A stretch of DNA of 64,000 bases, taken from contig VXNM01000010.1 in NCBI GenBank assembly GCA_009840545.1, positions 310,001-374,000 on the forward strand, read 5' to 3'. Position 1 is the stretch's first letter. Every line of letters begins with the position of its first letter. Made by a program: the position numbers and the translations under genes. The notes beneath the pieces are model-generated. The model saw nothing but the letters and a program-made list of their open reading frames with translations, had not been told where the DNA came from and made no database searches. Positions 18,170 to 27,654 of the stretch are shown piece after piece. This DNA is from Gammaproteobacteria bacterium. GTDB taxonomy: Bacteria > Pseudomonadota > Gammaproteobacteria > Pseudomonadales > Azotimanducaceae.

Positions 18170-19327
18170 CTATCCCGCTACACCTACCTCTCGCGCGAGC
18201 TGTTCAAACGTTGCTGTACGCTGGATTCCCAGCATCCTAAATGCATCTCTATACAACGTTTGTCCTTCGAGCGTGTGTGAAACTAGAGCTCTTGCAAAGC
18301 GAGGACTCACTCGCGTCAATGTAGTGCGATAGAAGTTACCGCCAGAATCTCCTGCTCGAACGTATTTTTGCAGTCGGTCAAGTTCACTCTTCCAGGTGAG
18401 ATCAAAATCGTCCTGTGCAATAAGCCCTTCTTCCCAGAAACGAAGCAGTATGACCAGCGTACTTACCTTGAAAATGCGCGCTAATCTAGATAGTGATTTC
18501 GTTATCGATTCGCCTTCCCGAATATGACTGTGCAGTACGTTTATAGGAACTAGAAGCTCGGCGGCCACAGAATTACACCAACGTTCTTCCTTTCGGGAGC
18601 TCGGCTGCGGAGTGGATCCAAGATTTGATAGTGCAGATGCCCCCAACCATATGTGAGCAAGCTCATGCGCAACAGTAAACATCTGTGCTGCCTTTGTGTC
18701 GCGACCGTTTACGAAAATCAATGGCGCAAGTGAATCACATAGTGCGAATCCTCGAAATTCTTCAGTTTCAAGGGGCCGGTGGCTATTGTTCATCACAATG
18801 CCGCTCACCATTACAAGAATGCCAGCACTATCTGCTTGCCGAATGAAAAGGCGGAGGGCGTCAGACCACGTTGGACACTGTCTTCGTGCGTCTAGGTCAA
18901 ATCCCAACCTATTCCTTATTTGTTGCGCCACGGTTTGCGGAGAATCCGCAATTGAGACACTTGCGACAAAATCAAGATCCTGGAGACTGGACATCCGAGC
19001 ATAATCTCGATACCAAGCCTGTCGTTCCTGACAAATGTAAATCGTGTCCAGAAGATTCGGGCTTGGTCTAGCGATTGATCTACCCTTGAAAGTGCGAAAG
19101 TCAGGAATCGGTACGACTTCTTTGGGCGGTTCAGGAAGGAACAAGTAACCAACAGGTACGTGGACCGCACTTGCAAATGCATCCAGTTGTTTCAACGTGG
19201 GCTTTAAATCTCCCTCTTCCCAACGAGGAAGATTCTTGAATTTCAAACTCAACTCTGCCTTTGCGATTCCTGCGCGCACCCTCGCCCAAGTAATGAGAGC
19301 CGGATTGACATTTGCACGAGTAACCAT
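18170..19327 (-). CDS. XRE-type regulator fused to ImmA/IrrE metallopeptidase
   Basis: The 385-residue protein has a degenerate helix-turn-helix (WARVRAGIAKAELSLKF, then LPRWEEGDLKPTLKQLDAFA), the linker VPVGYLFLPEPPKEVVPIPDFRTF diagnostic of this subfamily, and a zinc site FTVAHELAHIWLG (HExxH). ImmA/IrrE peptidases cleave repressors in response to stress, as in ICEBs1 ImmA and Deinococcus IrrE. The gene forms a two-gene unit with DUF4411 and follows a second ImmA/IrrE gene on the same strand with 115 bases between them. Confidence 0.88.
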   Translation of the reverse strand: MVTRANVNPALITWARVRAGIAKAELSLKFKNLPRWEEGDLKPTLKQLDAFASAVHVPVGYLFLPEPPKEVVPIPDFRTFKGRSIARPSPNLLDTIYICQERQAWYRDYARMSSLQDLDFVASVSIADSPQTVAQQIRNRLGFDLDARRQCPTWSDALRLFIRQADSAGILVMVSGIVMNNSHRPLETEEFRGFALCDSLAPLIFVNGRDTKAAQMFTVAHELAHIWLGASALSNLGSTPQPSSRKEERWCNSVAAELLVPINVLHSHIREGESITKSLSRLARIFKVSTLVILLRFWEEGLIAQDDFDLTWKSELDRLQKYVRAGDSGGNFYRTTLTRVSPRFARALVSHTLEGQTLYRDAFRMLGIQRTATFEQLAREVGVAG

Positions 19328-19442
19328 AGTGTTTTTTAGCAGTACTTAGACTTTAGTCCAATCCTTAAGACCAAACCCCATTTCCAAGCTCGATTGGAGT
19401 ATAGCAAGCCGATTTGACAGGGCACGTCGGTAACGACTGGCC

Positions 19443-20534
19443 TCAAGAGGCCGCTCGGCCACTAACTTCCTGCTCTACGGCAGGAAGAGGTTTTGCAAGC
19501 AGCGACGCAGCCCGATTGGGCGAGATGAGTTCTTCACCTAGAGCATGTAGTACCAATCGTTCAAAACGGGAAGGTTTCTCGAGAAAAGCGAATCCTTGAT
19601 CCCGTTGCATAGGTTCAGGTTCGGTTGTGAGCCAAGAACGGGCAAATGTTCGAAACCCATTCCTGACAGCAGGCGCAGGAAGAATTCCGACCTGTCCAAG
19701 CCGTGTCATAATGCAAGATGCCGAAACGCCGTACTTGCGTTTCACGCTCATTATCTCGAAATGTGTTACGCGACGACGAAGAGAACCTACCGTATTGCGT
19801 AATCCCTCTCTAGGTACTAGAAAGGCACCAGCAAACCGGTCCATTGCCTTTTCCAAAGATACTTGCAGATTGCTGATTGATGGAATGAGATGGTGTGCAA
19901 GTTCATGTGCAAGAGTGAATCGTTTTCGCTCGACATTGATTCTGTTTGAGACAAGCACAGCTTTGACGGTCTGATTTTCATTTCTTAGAACTTTCGCTTG
20001 ACATGCCAATCCACTAATGCTTTCGGGAACGCTATCTTCTAAAACCTTGATTCCCTTTTCTTCAAGTAAGTCGCACATACTGGCGATTGGGTCCAGTCCC
20101 AATCGCCACACAGTACGCAATTCTTCCGCTCTGTCTTCTAGCTCTTCGAGGGATTCCAGTCCGTCCCAACACAACTCATTTATCTTGTCCGGACCTGACG
20201 GTAGATCAAGGATTTGCTCTATCGACATATAGCGTTCGAGTTTTTCAATACACGTTGCTTGTGCTTTTACACGTTCTTTCGCTGAAGCATCCGAACTTCG
20301 ACGAAATTTCAGATCTTTGAGTTCGACTATCTGCGAACTCATCAAAAAGTCCAACGAGGTGTCCAGCGCTTGGCCTAGCGAGACCAAAACCGAGGAAGAC
20401 GGCAACATTTTTCCGTTCTCGTACTTACTGATTGCTTGTGCGGATACTTTGTGGTTGACAGCATCAGATAACTGTTTCATAGAAAAACCTGCCCGCCTTC
20501 TCGCAAGTCGAAGCCTCTGTCCAAATATGTCCAT
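19443..20534 (-). CDS. XRE-family HTH / ImmA-IrrE regulator (second copy)
   Basis: The 363-residue protein has a well-formed N-terminal HTH (RLRLARRRAGFSMKQLSDAV, then AISKYENGKMLPSS) and a central metallopeptidase motif FTLAHELAHHLIP. It differs in subfamily from the next gene: it lacks the PIPDFRTF linker and has a long middle region. It is the first gene of a three-gene minus-strand cassette with ImmA and DUF4411. An inverted repeat just upstream of its start codon may be its own operator. Confidence 0.85.
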   Translation of the reverse strand: MDIFGQRLRLARRRAGFSMKQLSDAVNHKVSAQAISKYENGKMLPSSSVLVSLGQALDTSLDFLMSSQIVELKDLKFRRSSDASAKERVKAQATCIEKLERYMSIEQILDLPSGPDKINELCWDGLESLEELEDRAEELRTVWRLGLDPIASMCDLLEEKGIKVLEDSVPESISGLACQAKVLRNENQTVKAVLVSNRINVERKRFTLAHELAHHLIPSISNLQVSLEKAMDRFAGAFLVPREGLRNTVGSLRRRVTHFEIMSVKRKYGVSASCIMTRLGQVGILPAPAVRNGFRTFARSWLTTEPEPMQRDQGFAFLEKPSRFERLVLHALGEELISPNRAASLLAKPLPAVEQEVSGRAAS

Positions 20535-20844
20535 ATCGATGTGTCTACATTTAGTAGATGATTTAGGTCAGATCAAAGCTACTATAAACATAAAGTTGAT
20601 AATTGTTTGGTATTTTGTCAATGTATCTACCATACTTCAATTGATTTGAGACACTTGAAGTTGCATATGGACCCATTACGGGCAAAATGAAGCCTGTATT
20701 TAGACAAACAGAACGACTCTTGCACCTAGTTCCGACTCACAACGATCCTAGCGTAAATCCATGCAAACTAGTCAAAATCTTCTTGCCTTATCAGCAAAAA
20801 CTCGGTATTCTATGCCGCTTCCCGAATGACCATCTTCGCTATCA
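20535..20844. other. Divergent promoter region between XRE-ImmA and pntAA
   Basis: About 310 bases without a gene separate the two divergent units. The left 100 bases are markedly AT-rich and hold the TCTAC inverted repeat annotated separately plus a further GTATCTAC half-site near 20623. The right part leads into a GTG start for the transhydrogenase operon. No unambiguous promoter hexamers were assigned. Confidence 0.45.
20544..20558. promoter_or_regulatory. Putative operator, inverted repeat TCTAC-N5-GTAGA
   Basis: A perfect 5-bp inverted repeat with AT-rich spacer (TCTAC ATTTA GTAGA) begins 10 bases upstream of the XRE-ImmA start codon. Self-regulating XRE repressors commonly bind such dyads over their own leader. 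Short repeats arise by chance, so this is only a candidate. Confidence 0.35.
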
Positions 20845-21972
20845 GTGCACGTTGTAGCTACTCGAGAAACAGAAAACGGCGAATTCCGAGCAGCGCTGGT
20901 TCCTACCGGCGTCGAACAGCTTGTTAAGGATGGGTTCGACGTTAGCGTTCAATCAGGAATCGGGTTGTACGCGGGATTTTCCGATCAGATGTACTCTGAG
21001 CTCGGTGCCAACGTAGAGGTCGAAGCTAACAAGCTGCTGAACGAAGCCGATATCGCTCTTCACGTGCGAAAACCGAACAAGGATTCGGTCTCTCAGCTCA
21101 AGAGCGATGCGATACATATCAGTTTTCTGGATCCGTTTCTCGATCCCGGACTGGTCGAGTCGATGGCGCAGCAGAGAATCACTGCCGTTTCCCTGGAAAT
21201 GGTGCCTCGGTCCACACGCGCTCAAAAAATGGATGCGCTTTCCTCCCAGGCAAGTTTGGCGGGGTACGCTGCAGTGATAACCGCCGCCTATCATCTTCCT
21301 CGAATTTTCCCAATGATGATGACCCCCGCCGGTACGATCTCACCTACAAGGGTGTTTGTCATCGGTGCAGGAGTAGCTGGACTTCAAGCAATTGCGACCG
21401 CACATCGACTTGGAGCGCGAATTGAGGCATTCGACACTCGTCCGGTAGTTGCCGAGGAAGTACGCTCGTTGGGTGCCAAGTTTGTCGAAATCGACATAGG
21501 CGAGACTGGACAAACGGAACAAGGCTACGCAAAAGCGCTCACACCAGAACAGATCGAGATGCAGCGCAAGGGTATGGCTAAAGTAGTAGCTCGCTCAGAT
21601 GTAGTCATAACAACTGCGCAAGTATTTGGAAGACGGGCACCCAAAATCGTGACATCCGATATGATTCAAGCCATGGACGAGACGAGTGTTGTCGTCGACA
21701 TGGCCGTGGAAACCGGAGGCAACGTCGAAGGTTCACAGTTGAATCAGATCGTCGAATGCGGTGGGGTCAAGATCGTAGGACTCGGAAACCTTCCATCCCA
21801 CGTGGCGGGACATGCCAGTGAGATGTACTCGTCAAATTTGGTTCATTTCATCCGTGAGTTCAATACTGAAGAATCTGGAACCATCCGGTTGGACCCTGAG
21901 AACGACATCGCAAAGGCTTGCGTGCTCACCAGAGACGGCCAGGTGTTACACGCCTTTAGCAACGGAAAGTAA
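20845..21972 (+). CDS. pntAA: NAD(P) transhydrogenase subunit alpha, domain I (PntAA)
   Basis: The 375-residue protein is the NAD(H)-binding domain I of proton-translocating transhydrogenase. Visible segments: MHVVATRETENGEFRAALVP (alanine-dehydrogenase/PNT N-terminus), VFVIGAGVAGLQAIATAHRLGA (Rossmann GxGxxG), RSDVVITTAQVFGRRAPKIV and VVVDMAVETGGNVEGS. The operon has the three-subunit arrangement seen in Rhodospirillum rubrum rather than the two-gene E. coli form. GTG start. It transfers hydride from NADH to NADP+ using the proton-motive force. Six bases separate it from pntAB. Confidence 0.95.
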   Translation: MHVVATRETENGEFRAALVPTGVEQLVKDGFDVSVQSGIGLYAGFSDQMYSELGANVEVEANKLLNEADIALHVRKPNKDSVSQLKSDAIHISFLDPFLDPGLVESMAQQRITAVSLEMVPRSTRAQKMDALSSQASLAGYAAVITAAYHLPRIFPMMMTPAGTISPTRVFVIGAGVAGLQAIATAHRLGARIEAFDTRPVVAEEVRSLGAKFVEIDIGETGQTEQGYAKALTPEQIEMQRKGMAKVVARSDVVITTAQVFGRRAPKIVTSDMIQAMDETSVVVDMAVETGGNVEGSQLNQIVECGGVKIVGLGNLPSHVAGHASEMYSSNLVHFIREFNTEESGTIRLDPENDIAKACVLTRDGQVLHAFSNGK

Positions 21973-21978
21973 TTTCTA

Positions 21979-22272
21979 ATGGAAGCAATTTTTCTAGGTT
22001 TGATCCTTTTGCTGTCGATCTTTTTGGGGTTCGAACTCATCTCGAAAGTGCCCGCGACAATCCATACACCTTTAATGTCAGGTGCAAACGCTATTTCTGG
22101 CATCACTTTGGTTGGTGCCTTGCTTGCGGCCGGAGCGGGGGCAGCATCTCCTCGACTTGCCATTCTCCTGGGAGTCATTGCAGTTGCATTCGCCACAATC
22201 AATGTCGTCGGTGGCTACCTCGTGACAGATCGAATGTTGGGCATGTTCAAGAAACGAGGAGACAAAGGTTAA
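21979..22272 (+). CDS. pntAB: NAD(P) transhydrogenase small membrane subunit (PntAB)
   Basis: The 97-residue protein has three hydrophobic helices and the domain II alpha signature STVPATIHTPLMSGANAISGI in the form VPATIHTPLMSGANAISG, which links the membrane part to proton transfer. Spacing of six bases to pntAA indicates co-translation. Ends in a basic tail RMLGMFKKRGDKG typical of this subunit. Confidence 0.95.
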   Translation: MEAIFLGLILLLSIFLGFELISKVPATIHTPLMSGANAISGITLVGALLAAGAGAASPRLAILLGVIAVAFATINVVGGYLVTDRMLGMFKKRGDKG

Positions 22273-22327
22273 ATCTTCTGGCTCAGTTGTGCCTTTCCGC
22301 GTTGCGATCCATTTGGATTAACCAACC

Positions 22328-23689
22328 TTGCTGGACCACCTCTACATAAACGCAGCGTACATAGTTGCGGCTGCTTTTTTCATCTTCGGACTAAAGCTTC
22401 TCGGCAAACCGGCAACTGCCCGAAAGGGAAATCTGTTCTCGGCGGTTGGCATGCTTATCGCGATAATTGCGACCCTGCTTTCCAATCAAATTCTCGATTG
22501 GAATTGGATATTGTTGGGAGTTGCGATTGGCATCGTGATAGGTGTTGCCGCATCTCGATTGATAGCCATGACAGCAATGCCGGAGATGGTTGCCGTGTTC
22601 AATGGACTGGGAGGTGGTGCAAGTCTTCTCGTAGGCTGGGTTGCGCTGTTTGGAACGGTCAACTTGTTTGTCGCGATAACAGTAGTTCTCTCCATCTTGA
22701 TTGGCGGAATGACGTTCTCAGGAAGCGCAATCGCATGGGGCAAACTGTCCGAAACCATCACCAGTCGCGCGCTCGTTTTCTCAGGTCAGCGCTTCGTCAA
22801 TTCTGCAATTCTCATCGCTCTCATCACCTGTGCCGTAATGTTCGTATTGGAGCCGGCCCACAACTCCCCGTATCTTTACGCAGTAATCGGCCTTGCATGC
22901 CTCTTGGGGATCATGGCTGTCATACCCATTGGCGGTGCAGACATGCCGGTGGTGATTTCTCTTCTGAATAGCTACTCGGGGCTAGCCGCTTGCGCTGCTG
23001 GATTTGCAATCAACAACGTGATCTTGATCGTTGCCGGTTCCCTAGTTGGCGCAGCGGGATTCATCCTTACGAATGTCATGTGCAAAGCGATGAATCGTTC
23101 CCTGCCCAACGTTTTGTTCAGTGGTTTCGGAGCGGCAAAAGCTGCAACAGAAGTTGATGGGGAAGTTCATCCCATTTCGGCAGAGGACGCAACCTTGATT
23201 CTCGAAGCTGCTTCGTCGGTTGCATTCGTGCCAGGCTACGGAATGGCTGTGGCTCAGGCTCAACATGTGCTCTGCGAGCTAGGCGAACTGCTGGAATCCA
23301 ATGGCACTGAAGTCTCATACGCAATCCATCCGGTCGCGGGACGAATGCCGGGACACATGAACGTACTTTTGGCGGAAGCCAACGTCTCCTACGACCAACT
23401 CATAGAAATGGACGATATCAATCCACGCCTAGATTCGATCGATGTGGCAGTCGTGATCGGCGCCAACGACGTGGTCAATCCTGCGTCACGAACCGACGAA
23501 AACAGCCCCATTTACGGCATGCCGATCATCAACGTGGATCAGGCTAAGACCGTATTCGTGCTAAAAAGAACCATGGCATCGGGATTTGCGGGGATTGACA
23601 ATCCACTTTTCTTTGGATCCAACACTCGAATGCTTTTTGGCGACGCAAAGACCTCGATCTCGTCAATGATTTCGGAATTCAAAACGTAA
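22328..23689 (+). CDS. pntB: NAD(P) transhydrogenase subunit beta (PntB)
   Basis: The 453-residue subunit has eight or nine membrane helices (residues about 1-265) with MPEMVAVFNGLGGGAS and PIGGADMPVVISLLNSYSGLAA, both diagnostic of domain II beta. Domain III follows, with FVPGYGMAVAQAQH and VVIGANDVVNPASR for NADP(H) binding. A TTG start is used. Third gene of the pnt operon, 55 bases after pntAB. Supplies NADPH for biosynthesis and oxidative defence. Confidence 0.95.
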   Translation: MLDHLYINAAYIVAAAFFIFGLKLLGKPATARKGNLFSAVGMLIAIIATLLSNQILDWNWILLGVAIGIVIGVAASRLIAMTAMPEMVAVFNGLGGGASLLVGWVALFGTVNLFVAITVVLSILIGGMTFSGSAIAWGKLSETITSRALVFSGQRFVNSAILIALITCAVMFVLEPAHNSPYLYAVIGLACLLGIMAVIPIGGADMPVVISLLNSYSGLAACAAGFAINNVILIVAGSLVGAAGFILTNVMCKAMNRSLPNVLFSGFGAAKAATEVDGEVHPISAEDATLILEAASSVAFVPGYGMAVAQAQHVLCELGELLESNGTEVSYAIHPVAGRMPGHMNVLLAEANVSYDQLIEMDDINPRLDSIDVAVVIGANDVVNPASRTDENSPIYGMPIINVDQAKTVFVLKRTMASGFAGIDNPLFFGSNTRMLFGDAKTSISSMISEFKT

Positions 23690-23726
23690 TCTGCGTCAAG
23701 TATTGCGTGAGTAGCTGATCTCTCGA

Positions 23727-25223
23727 ATGTCAAAACCGCTACTTGAACTCAATCCTCTGCATTGGTTCTACGGATCCGCTTCTGTAGCGTTCGGAATCAA
23801 GAACTACGCGTTCAGTTACCTACTACTAATTTTCGCAACCCACGTACTGGGAATTCCCGCAGCAAGCGCTGCGTTGGCAATTGGAATCGGCGTAATCTGG
23901 GATGCTTTCTCCGATGTGTTTCTAGGCCACTGGTCCGACAAGACAAAGTCGCGCCTTGGACGACGGCACCCGTTCATGTACTCCTCGCTCCTCATCTTTC
24001 CCTTGTCGTTTTGGTTGATTTTCAATCCCATCATCGAAATCAACGATTCAAACGGATTCTGGTACTTCTTGGTGCTCTGCATTTTGATTCGAACAGGTAC
24101 GACTCTCATTGAAGTTCCTTCCGTGGCGCAGCTCCCTGAGCTCGAAACTGACTACGATCGTCGCAGTCGTTGGCTTGCACTGCGTCAGATGATGGGTTGG
24201 TACGGAGGCAATGGCATTCACTTAATCAACTTTTCGGTGTGGGTGGGCGCTTACGGAATTTCCTCTCAAACGGGCTACAAGATTTTTTCCACATTTGGTG
24301 CCATCCTCATCTCGCTATCGATCATAGTTTCATCTTTGGGGACACAACGATTCGCGATGAATCTTCCTCAACCCAAGGAGAATTTCCGAATGAGGGAAAT
24401 TGGCAATGAACTCAAGCAATTGTTTCAGTCTCTCCATAACAGAAATTTTGCGACCTTGTTTGGGTATGGACTGATCAGTGGGATCGCGGCTGGACTCAGC
24501 ACCGCGCTTTACCTTTACAACACCACTTATTTCTTCGGATTCTCGGGATCTCAGATAGCTATCACTGCGATAGGCGTGCTCATCGCTCCACTCATTGCGT
24601 ATGTAGTAGGACCGATTCTCGGGAAAGCCCTGGAGAAGAAAAAGGCAGCCATTGTTACGATCTTGACGTATATTGCACTGTATCCGATTCCCTATGTCCT
24701 GTTGTTGCTGGGTTATTGGCCGGGCCTAGGCTCGTACTCGTCTTTGGCTATATATACGGGTTTCATTGTCGTTGAGGTGGCTTGCATCATTATTGGTTCC
24801 ATGATGTTGGATTCCATGATGGCGGATGTGGTTGAAGAGAGTGAAATCAAGACGGAACGACGATCGGAGGGCCTGTTCTTCGCCGCGCGTTCATTTGGTG
24901 CAAAAGCCATTTCTGCAGGAGGAATTTTCTCCGCTGGTTTTATCCTTACGATTGTTGGCATGGACTCCGTCAACACCTTATCAGATATGACGATGGAGCA
25001 TCGAGTCAATTTGGCCACACTATTTCTGCCGTTGTTCTGTGTCTTGAACCTGATGGCAATATGGCTTGTTTCAAGGTACCGCATTCGACGCAAAGATCAC
25101 GAGTCCAATTTGAAGCAGCTTGACGTTCGACACGGTACTGATGAACCAAAAGATGAAAAGTACTCGCTCAATATCTCCGGTCGACTTAGTCCGTTAAGTA
25201 GTACATCGGAAACAAGCCAATAA
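23727..25223 (+). CDS. GPH-type sugar:cation symporter (MelB-like MFS)
   Basis: The 498-residue, twelve-helix protein carries GVIWDAFSDVFLGHWSDKTKSRLGRRHPF, the glycoside-pentoside-hexuronide family signature with the cation-site Asp residues (WDAFSD) and the basic loop. VPSVAQLPELETDYDRRSR corresponds to the middle cytoplasmic region of MelB-like carriers. Substrate likely a glycoside or another polyhydroxylated compound, but some members carry other solutes. It starts 37 bases after pntB and could be read from the same promoter. Confidence 0.88.
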   Translation: MSKPLLELNPLHWFYGSASVAFGIKNYAFSYLLLIFATHVLGIPAASAALAIGIGVIWDAFSDVFLGHWSDKTKSRLGRRHPFMYSSLLIFPLSFWLIFNPIIEINDSNGFWYFLVLCILIRTGTTLIEVPSVAQLPELETDYDRRSRWLALRQMMGWYGGNGIHLINFSVWVGAYGISSQTGYKIFSTFGAILISLSIIVSSLGTQRFAMNLPQPKENFRMREIGNELKQLFQSLHNRNFATLFGYGLISGIAAGLSTALYLYNTTYFFGFSGSQIAITAIGVLIAPLIAYVVGPILGKALEKKKAAIVTILTYIALYPIPYVLLLLGYWPGLGSYSSLAIYTGFIVVEVACIIIGSMMLDSMMADVVEESEIKTERRSEGLFFAARSFGAKAISAGGIFSAGFILTIVGMDSVNTLSDMTMEHRVNLATLFLPLFCVLNLMAIWLVSRYRIRRKDHESNLKQLDVRHGTDEPKDEKYSLNISGRLSPLSSTSETSQ

Positions 25224-25311
25224 CGCGTGACAGATTGACCAAATTGATGTGTGGTGATCACGACCAAACCGAACAAATGCAGAGCTCCTCTCCCATTAGA
25301 AAATAGAAGAC

Positions 25312-26832
25312 ATGGATGAGTCCACCACAGTTGTAAGCCTCGTGGAATTCCTGGCTCAGCTGTTTGTGTTCGCAATCGGAATAGCTGCTTTGCTGATTGT
25401 CATTCTGTATGTGCGGGATATCACCCAACGTAGGCACGCCATTCGTCGGAATTTTCCCGTTATTGGAAGATTCCGAGACTTCTTCGAACACCTGGGCGTC
25501 TTTTTCCGGGCGTATTTCTTCGCATTGGACCGCGAGGAAATGCCTTTTAACCGAGCAGAGAGATCCTGGGTGTACAAAGCTTCCAAGAACGAAAGCAATG
25601 TCGTTCCGTTCGGATCTACGAGAGATCTCAAAAAACCAGGAACGACCATATTCGCAAACACCGCGTATCCCACACTTTCCGAAGACGCTGCAGAGCCCGA
25701 TTCACTTCTCATTGGACCCTATGTGCCCAATCCCTACGAGGTCAAATCGTTTTTCCACATTTCCGCAATGAGCTACGGTGCGATTTCGCGACCCGCCGCG
25801 ATTGCACTATCGAATGGAGCGCGAATGGCCAATATCTGGATGAATACGGGAGAAGGTGGACTGTGCGAACACCATCTAACTGGTGGTGCGGACATAGTCT
25901 TTCAGATTGGTACCGCGAAATACGGTTGTCGAGATGCAGATGGCAGCTTGTCCGAACAAAGACTGGCTGAATTGGCACAACAGAGTGCGGTGAAAATGTT
26001 CGAGATCAAAATCTCGCAGGGTGCAAAGCCAGGCAAAGGCGGCATTCTTCCCGCCGCGAAAGTTACCGAAGAAATTGCAGAAATTCGGGGCATCGAAGTA
26101 GGAAAGAGTTCTATAAGCCCTAATCGCCACGTCGAAATCGAAAATACTTCCGATCTCTTGGATTACGTAGCTCACATTCGCAACATAACCAAAAAACCGA
26201 CTGGATTCAAAGCCGTGATCGGCTCAGCAGATTGGATCGAGGAAGTCTGCGAAGAGATCGTGGACCGCGGAGAGGAATCGGCACCCGACTTTATCGCCGT
26301 CGACAGCGCAGACGGCGGTAGCGGAGCTGCTCCAATGAGTCTGATCGACAATATGGGGCTGCCCATTCGAGAAGCTCTTCCTCTCGTTGTCGACACTCTT
26401 CGCGGTTATGGCCTCAGAGATCGTGTTCGTGTAATTTCCAGTGGAAAACTTATCACTCCCGTCGAAGTGGCTTGGGCACTGTGCATGGGCGCAGATTTTG
26501 TGACTTCCGCCCGAGGGTTTATGTTCTCGCTGGGCTGTATTCAGGCACTTCAATGCGACCGTAACACATGCCCCACCGGTGTTACTACTCACAACAAGAG
26601 CTTGCAAAAAGGTCTCGACATAAGGGACAAGTCTCTCCGAGTGATGCATTACGCACAAAACATTCAGCACGAAGTGGGTACCATTGCGCATTCTTGCGGA
26701 GTTCGGGAGCCGAGAGAAATGGAACGATCTCACTGCAGGATCGTTCAAGCGAACGGACTCTCTATTCCCCTGGATCTCATTCGTCCCAATGTCGAGCCAG
26801 GTTCACTATTAGCTAACAGGAAAAATAACTGA
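25312..26832 (+). CDS. FMN-binding glutamate synthase-family protein, membrane-anchored
   Basis: The 506-residue protein begins with one transmembrane helix (residues about 11-37), followed by the glutamate-synthase central/FMN barrel: FHISAMSYGAISRPAAIALSNGA, MNTGEGGLCEHH, QIGTAKYG, QGAKPGKGGILP, DSADGGSGAAPMSLID, and MGADFVTSARGFMFSLGCIQALQCDRNTCPTGV with the Fe-S cysteine region. It lacks the amidotransferase and GXGXG domains of full GltB. Such stand-alone proteins act as FMN oxidoreductases of often unknown substrate. Its stop lies one base before the nitroreductase start, so they form an operon. Confidence 0.88.
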   Translation: MDESTTVVSLVEFLAQLFVFAIGIAALLIVILYVRDITQRRHAIRRNFPVIGRFRDFFEHLGVFFRAYFFALDREEMPFNRAERSWVYKASKNESNVVPFGSTRDLKKPGTTIFANTAYPTLSEDAAEPDSLLIGPYVPNPYEVKSFFHISAMSYGAISRPAAIALSNGARMANIWMNTGEGGLCEHHLTGGADIVFQIGTAKYGCRDADGSLSEQRLAELAQQSAVKMFEIKISQGAKPGKGGILPAAKVTEEIAEIRGIEVGKSSISPNRHVEIENTSDLLDYVAHIRNITKKPTGFKAVIGSADWIEEVCEEIVDRGEESAPDFIAVDSADGGSGAAPMSLIDNMGLPIREALPLVVDTLRGYGLRDRVRVISSGKLITPVEVAWALCMGADFVTSARGFMFSLGCIQALQCDRNTCPTGVTTHNKSLQKGLDIRDKSLRVMHYAQNIQHEVGTIAHSCGVREPREMERSHCRIVQANGLSIPLDLIRPNVEPGSLLANRKNN

Positions 26833-26833
26833 T

Positions 26834-27496
26834 ATGGAACTCTACGAGGTCATGCGGACTACATTCGCGGCAAGGCAATTCACACCTGAGGAAGTCCCTA
26901 ATGATGTTCTTGCGAGAATTCTCGACAACGCTCGTTTTGCACCGAGTGGCGGCAATCGACAAGGTTGGCGCGTCATAGTCATTCGGGACCAAGCCAAGCG
27001 TGAGACACTCGTGCCAATCGTGACTTCTGTAATGAGCCGATATCGCGCTCAGGTAAACGCCGGCGAGAACCCTTTCAATACCATCAATCCCTCCCAAGTA
27101 ACGCAGGCTGACATCGACAACGTCGATCTTCCCCCTTCGTACGCTCGGCAATTTGTCGACGCTCCGGTGCTCTTGCTAATCCTCGTGGATCTTTCCGTTG
27201 TTGCGTCAATGGACAGTGAATTGGCCCGCGTGGGAGTCGTATCGGGCGGATCGATCTATCCTTTCGCTTGGAACATCCTGTTGGCCGCTCGTAGAGAAGG
27301 CTATGGAGGAACGCTCACGACGTTTCTCGCGCCGTTCGAAGCGGATGTGAAGAAACTCTTCAACATTCCCGAACGCTACGCGGTGAGCGCTCTATTGCCC
27401 ATTGGCAAACCTGTAAAACAACTGACAAAGCTACGACGAAATCCGGTATCGAGTTTTGCGACGATCGACTCTTTTGATGGTGAATCGTTCAGGTAG
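26834..27496 (+). CDS. Nitroreductase-family FMN oxidoreductase
   Basis: The 220-residue protein shows the nitroreductase fold: RTTFAARQFTPEEVPNDVLARIL with the FMN phosphate-binding Arg, ARFAPSGGNRQGWRVIVI, and SGGSIYPFAWNILLAARREGYG before the C-terminal FMN segment (GTLTTFLAPFE). Family members reduce nitro groups, quinones or flavins with NAD(P)H. Co-transcribed with the FMN glutamate-synthase-like gene and upstream of the Cox-type molybdenum hydroxylase. Confidence 0.85.
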   Translation: MELYEVMRTTFAARQFTPEEVPNDVLARILDNARFAPSGGNRQGWRVIVIRDQAKRETLVPIVTSVMSRYRAQVNAGENPFNTINPSQVTQADIDNVDLPPSYARQFVDAPVLLLILVDLSVVASMDSELARVGVVSGGSIYPFAWNILLAARREGYGGTLTTFLAPFEADVKKLFNIPERYAVSALLPIGKPVKQLTKLRRNPVSSFATIDSFDGESFR

Positions 27497-27654
27497 TTGC
27501 TAGATCTACGATTTCTTGCGATTTTCAAACTAGATAAGAACTCACAAGAGTATTATTGTTTGAACCTAGACGGACAGCCAACAAGCAGTCCTAAAGAGAA
27601 GGATCCGTCGCAATTGACGTTGGTGCCCAGTTGCATTGAGGAACGAGGAGCCTC

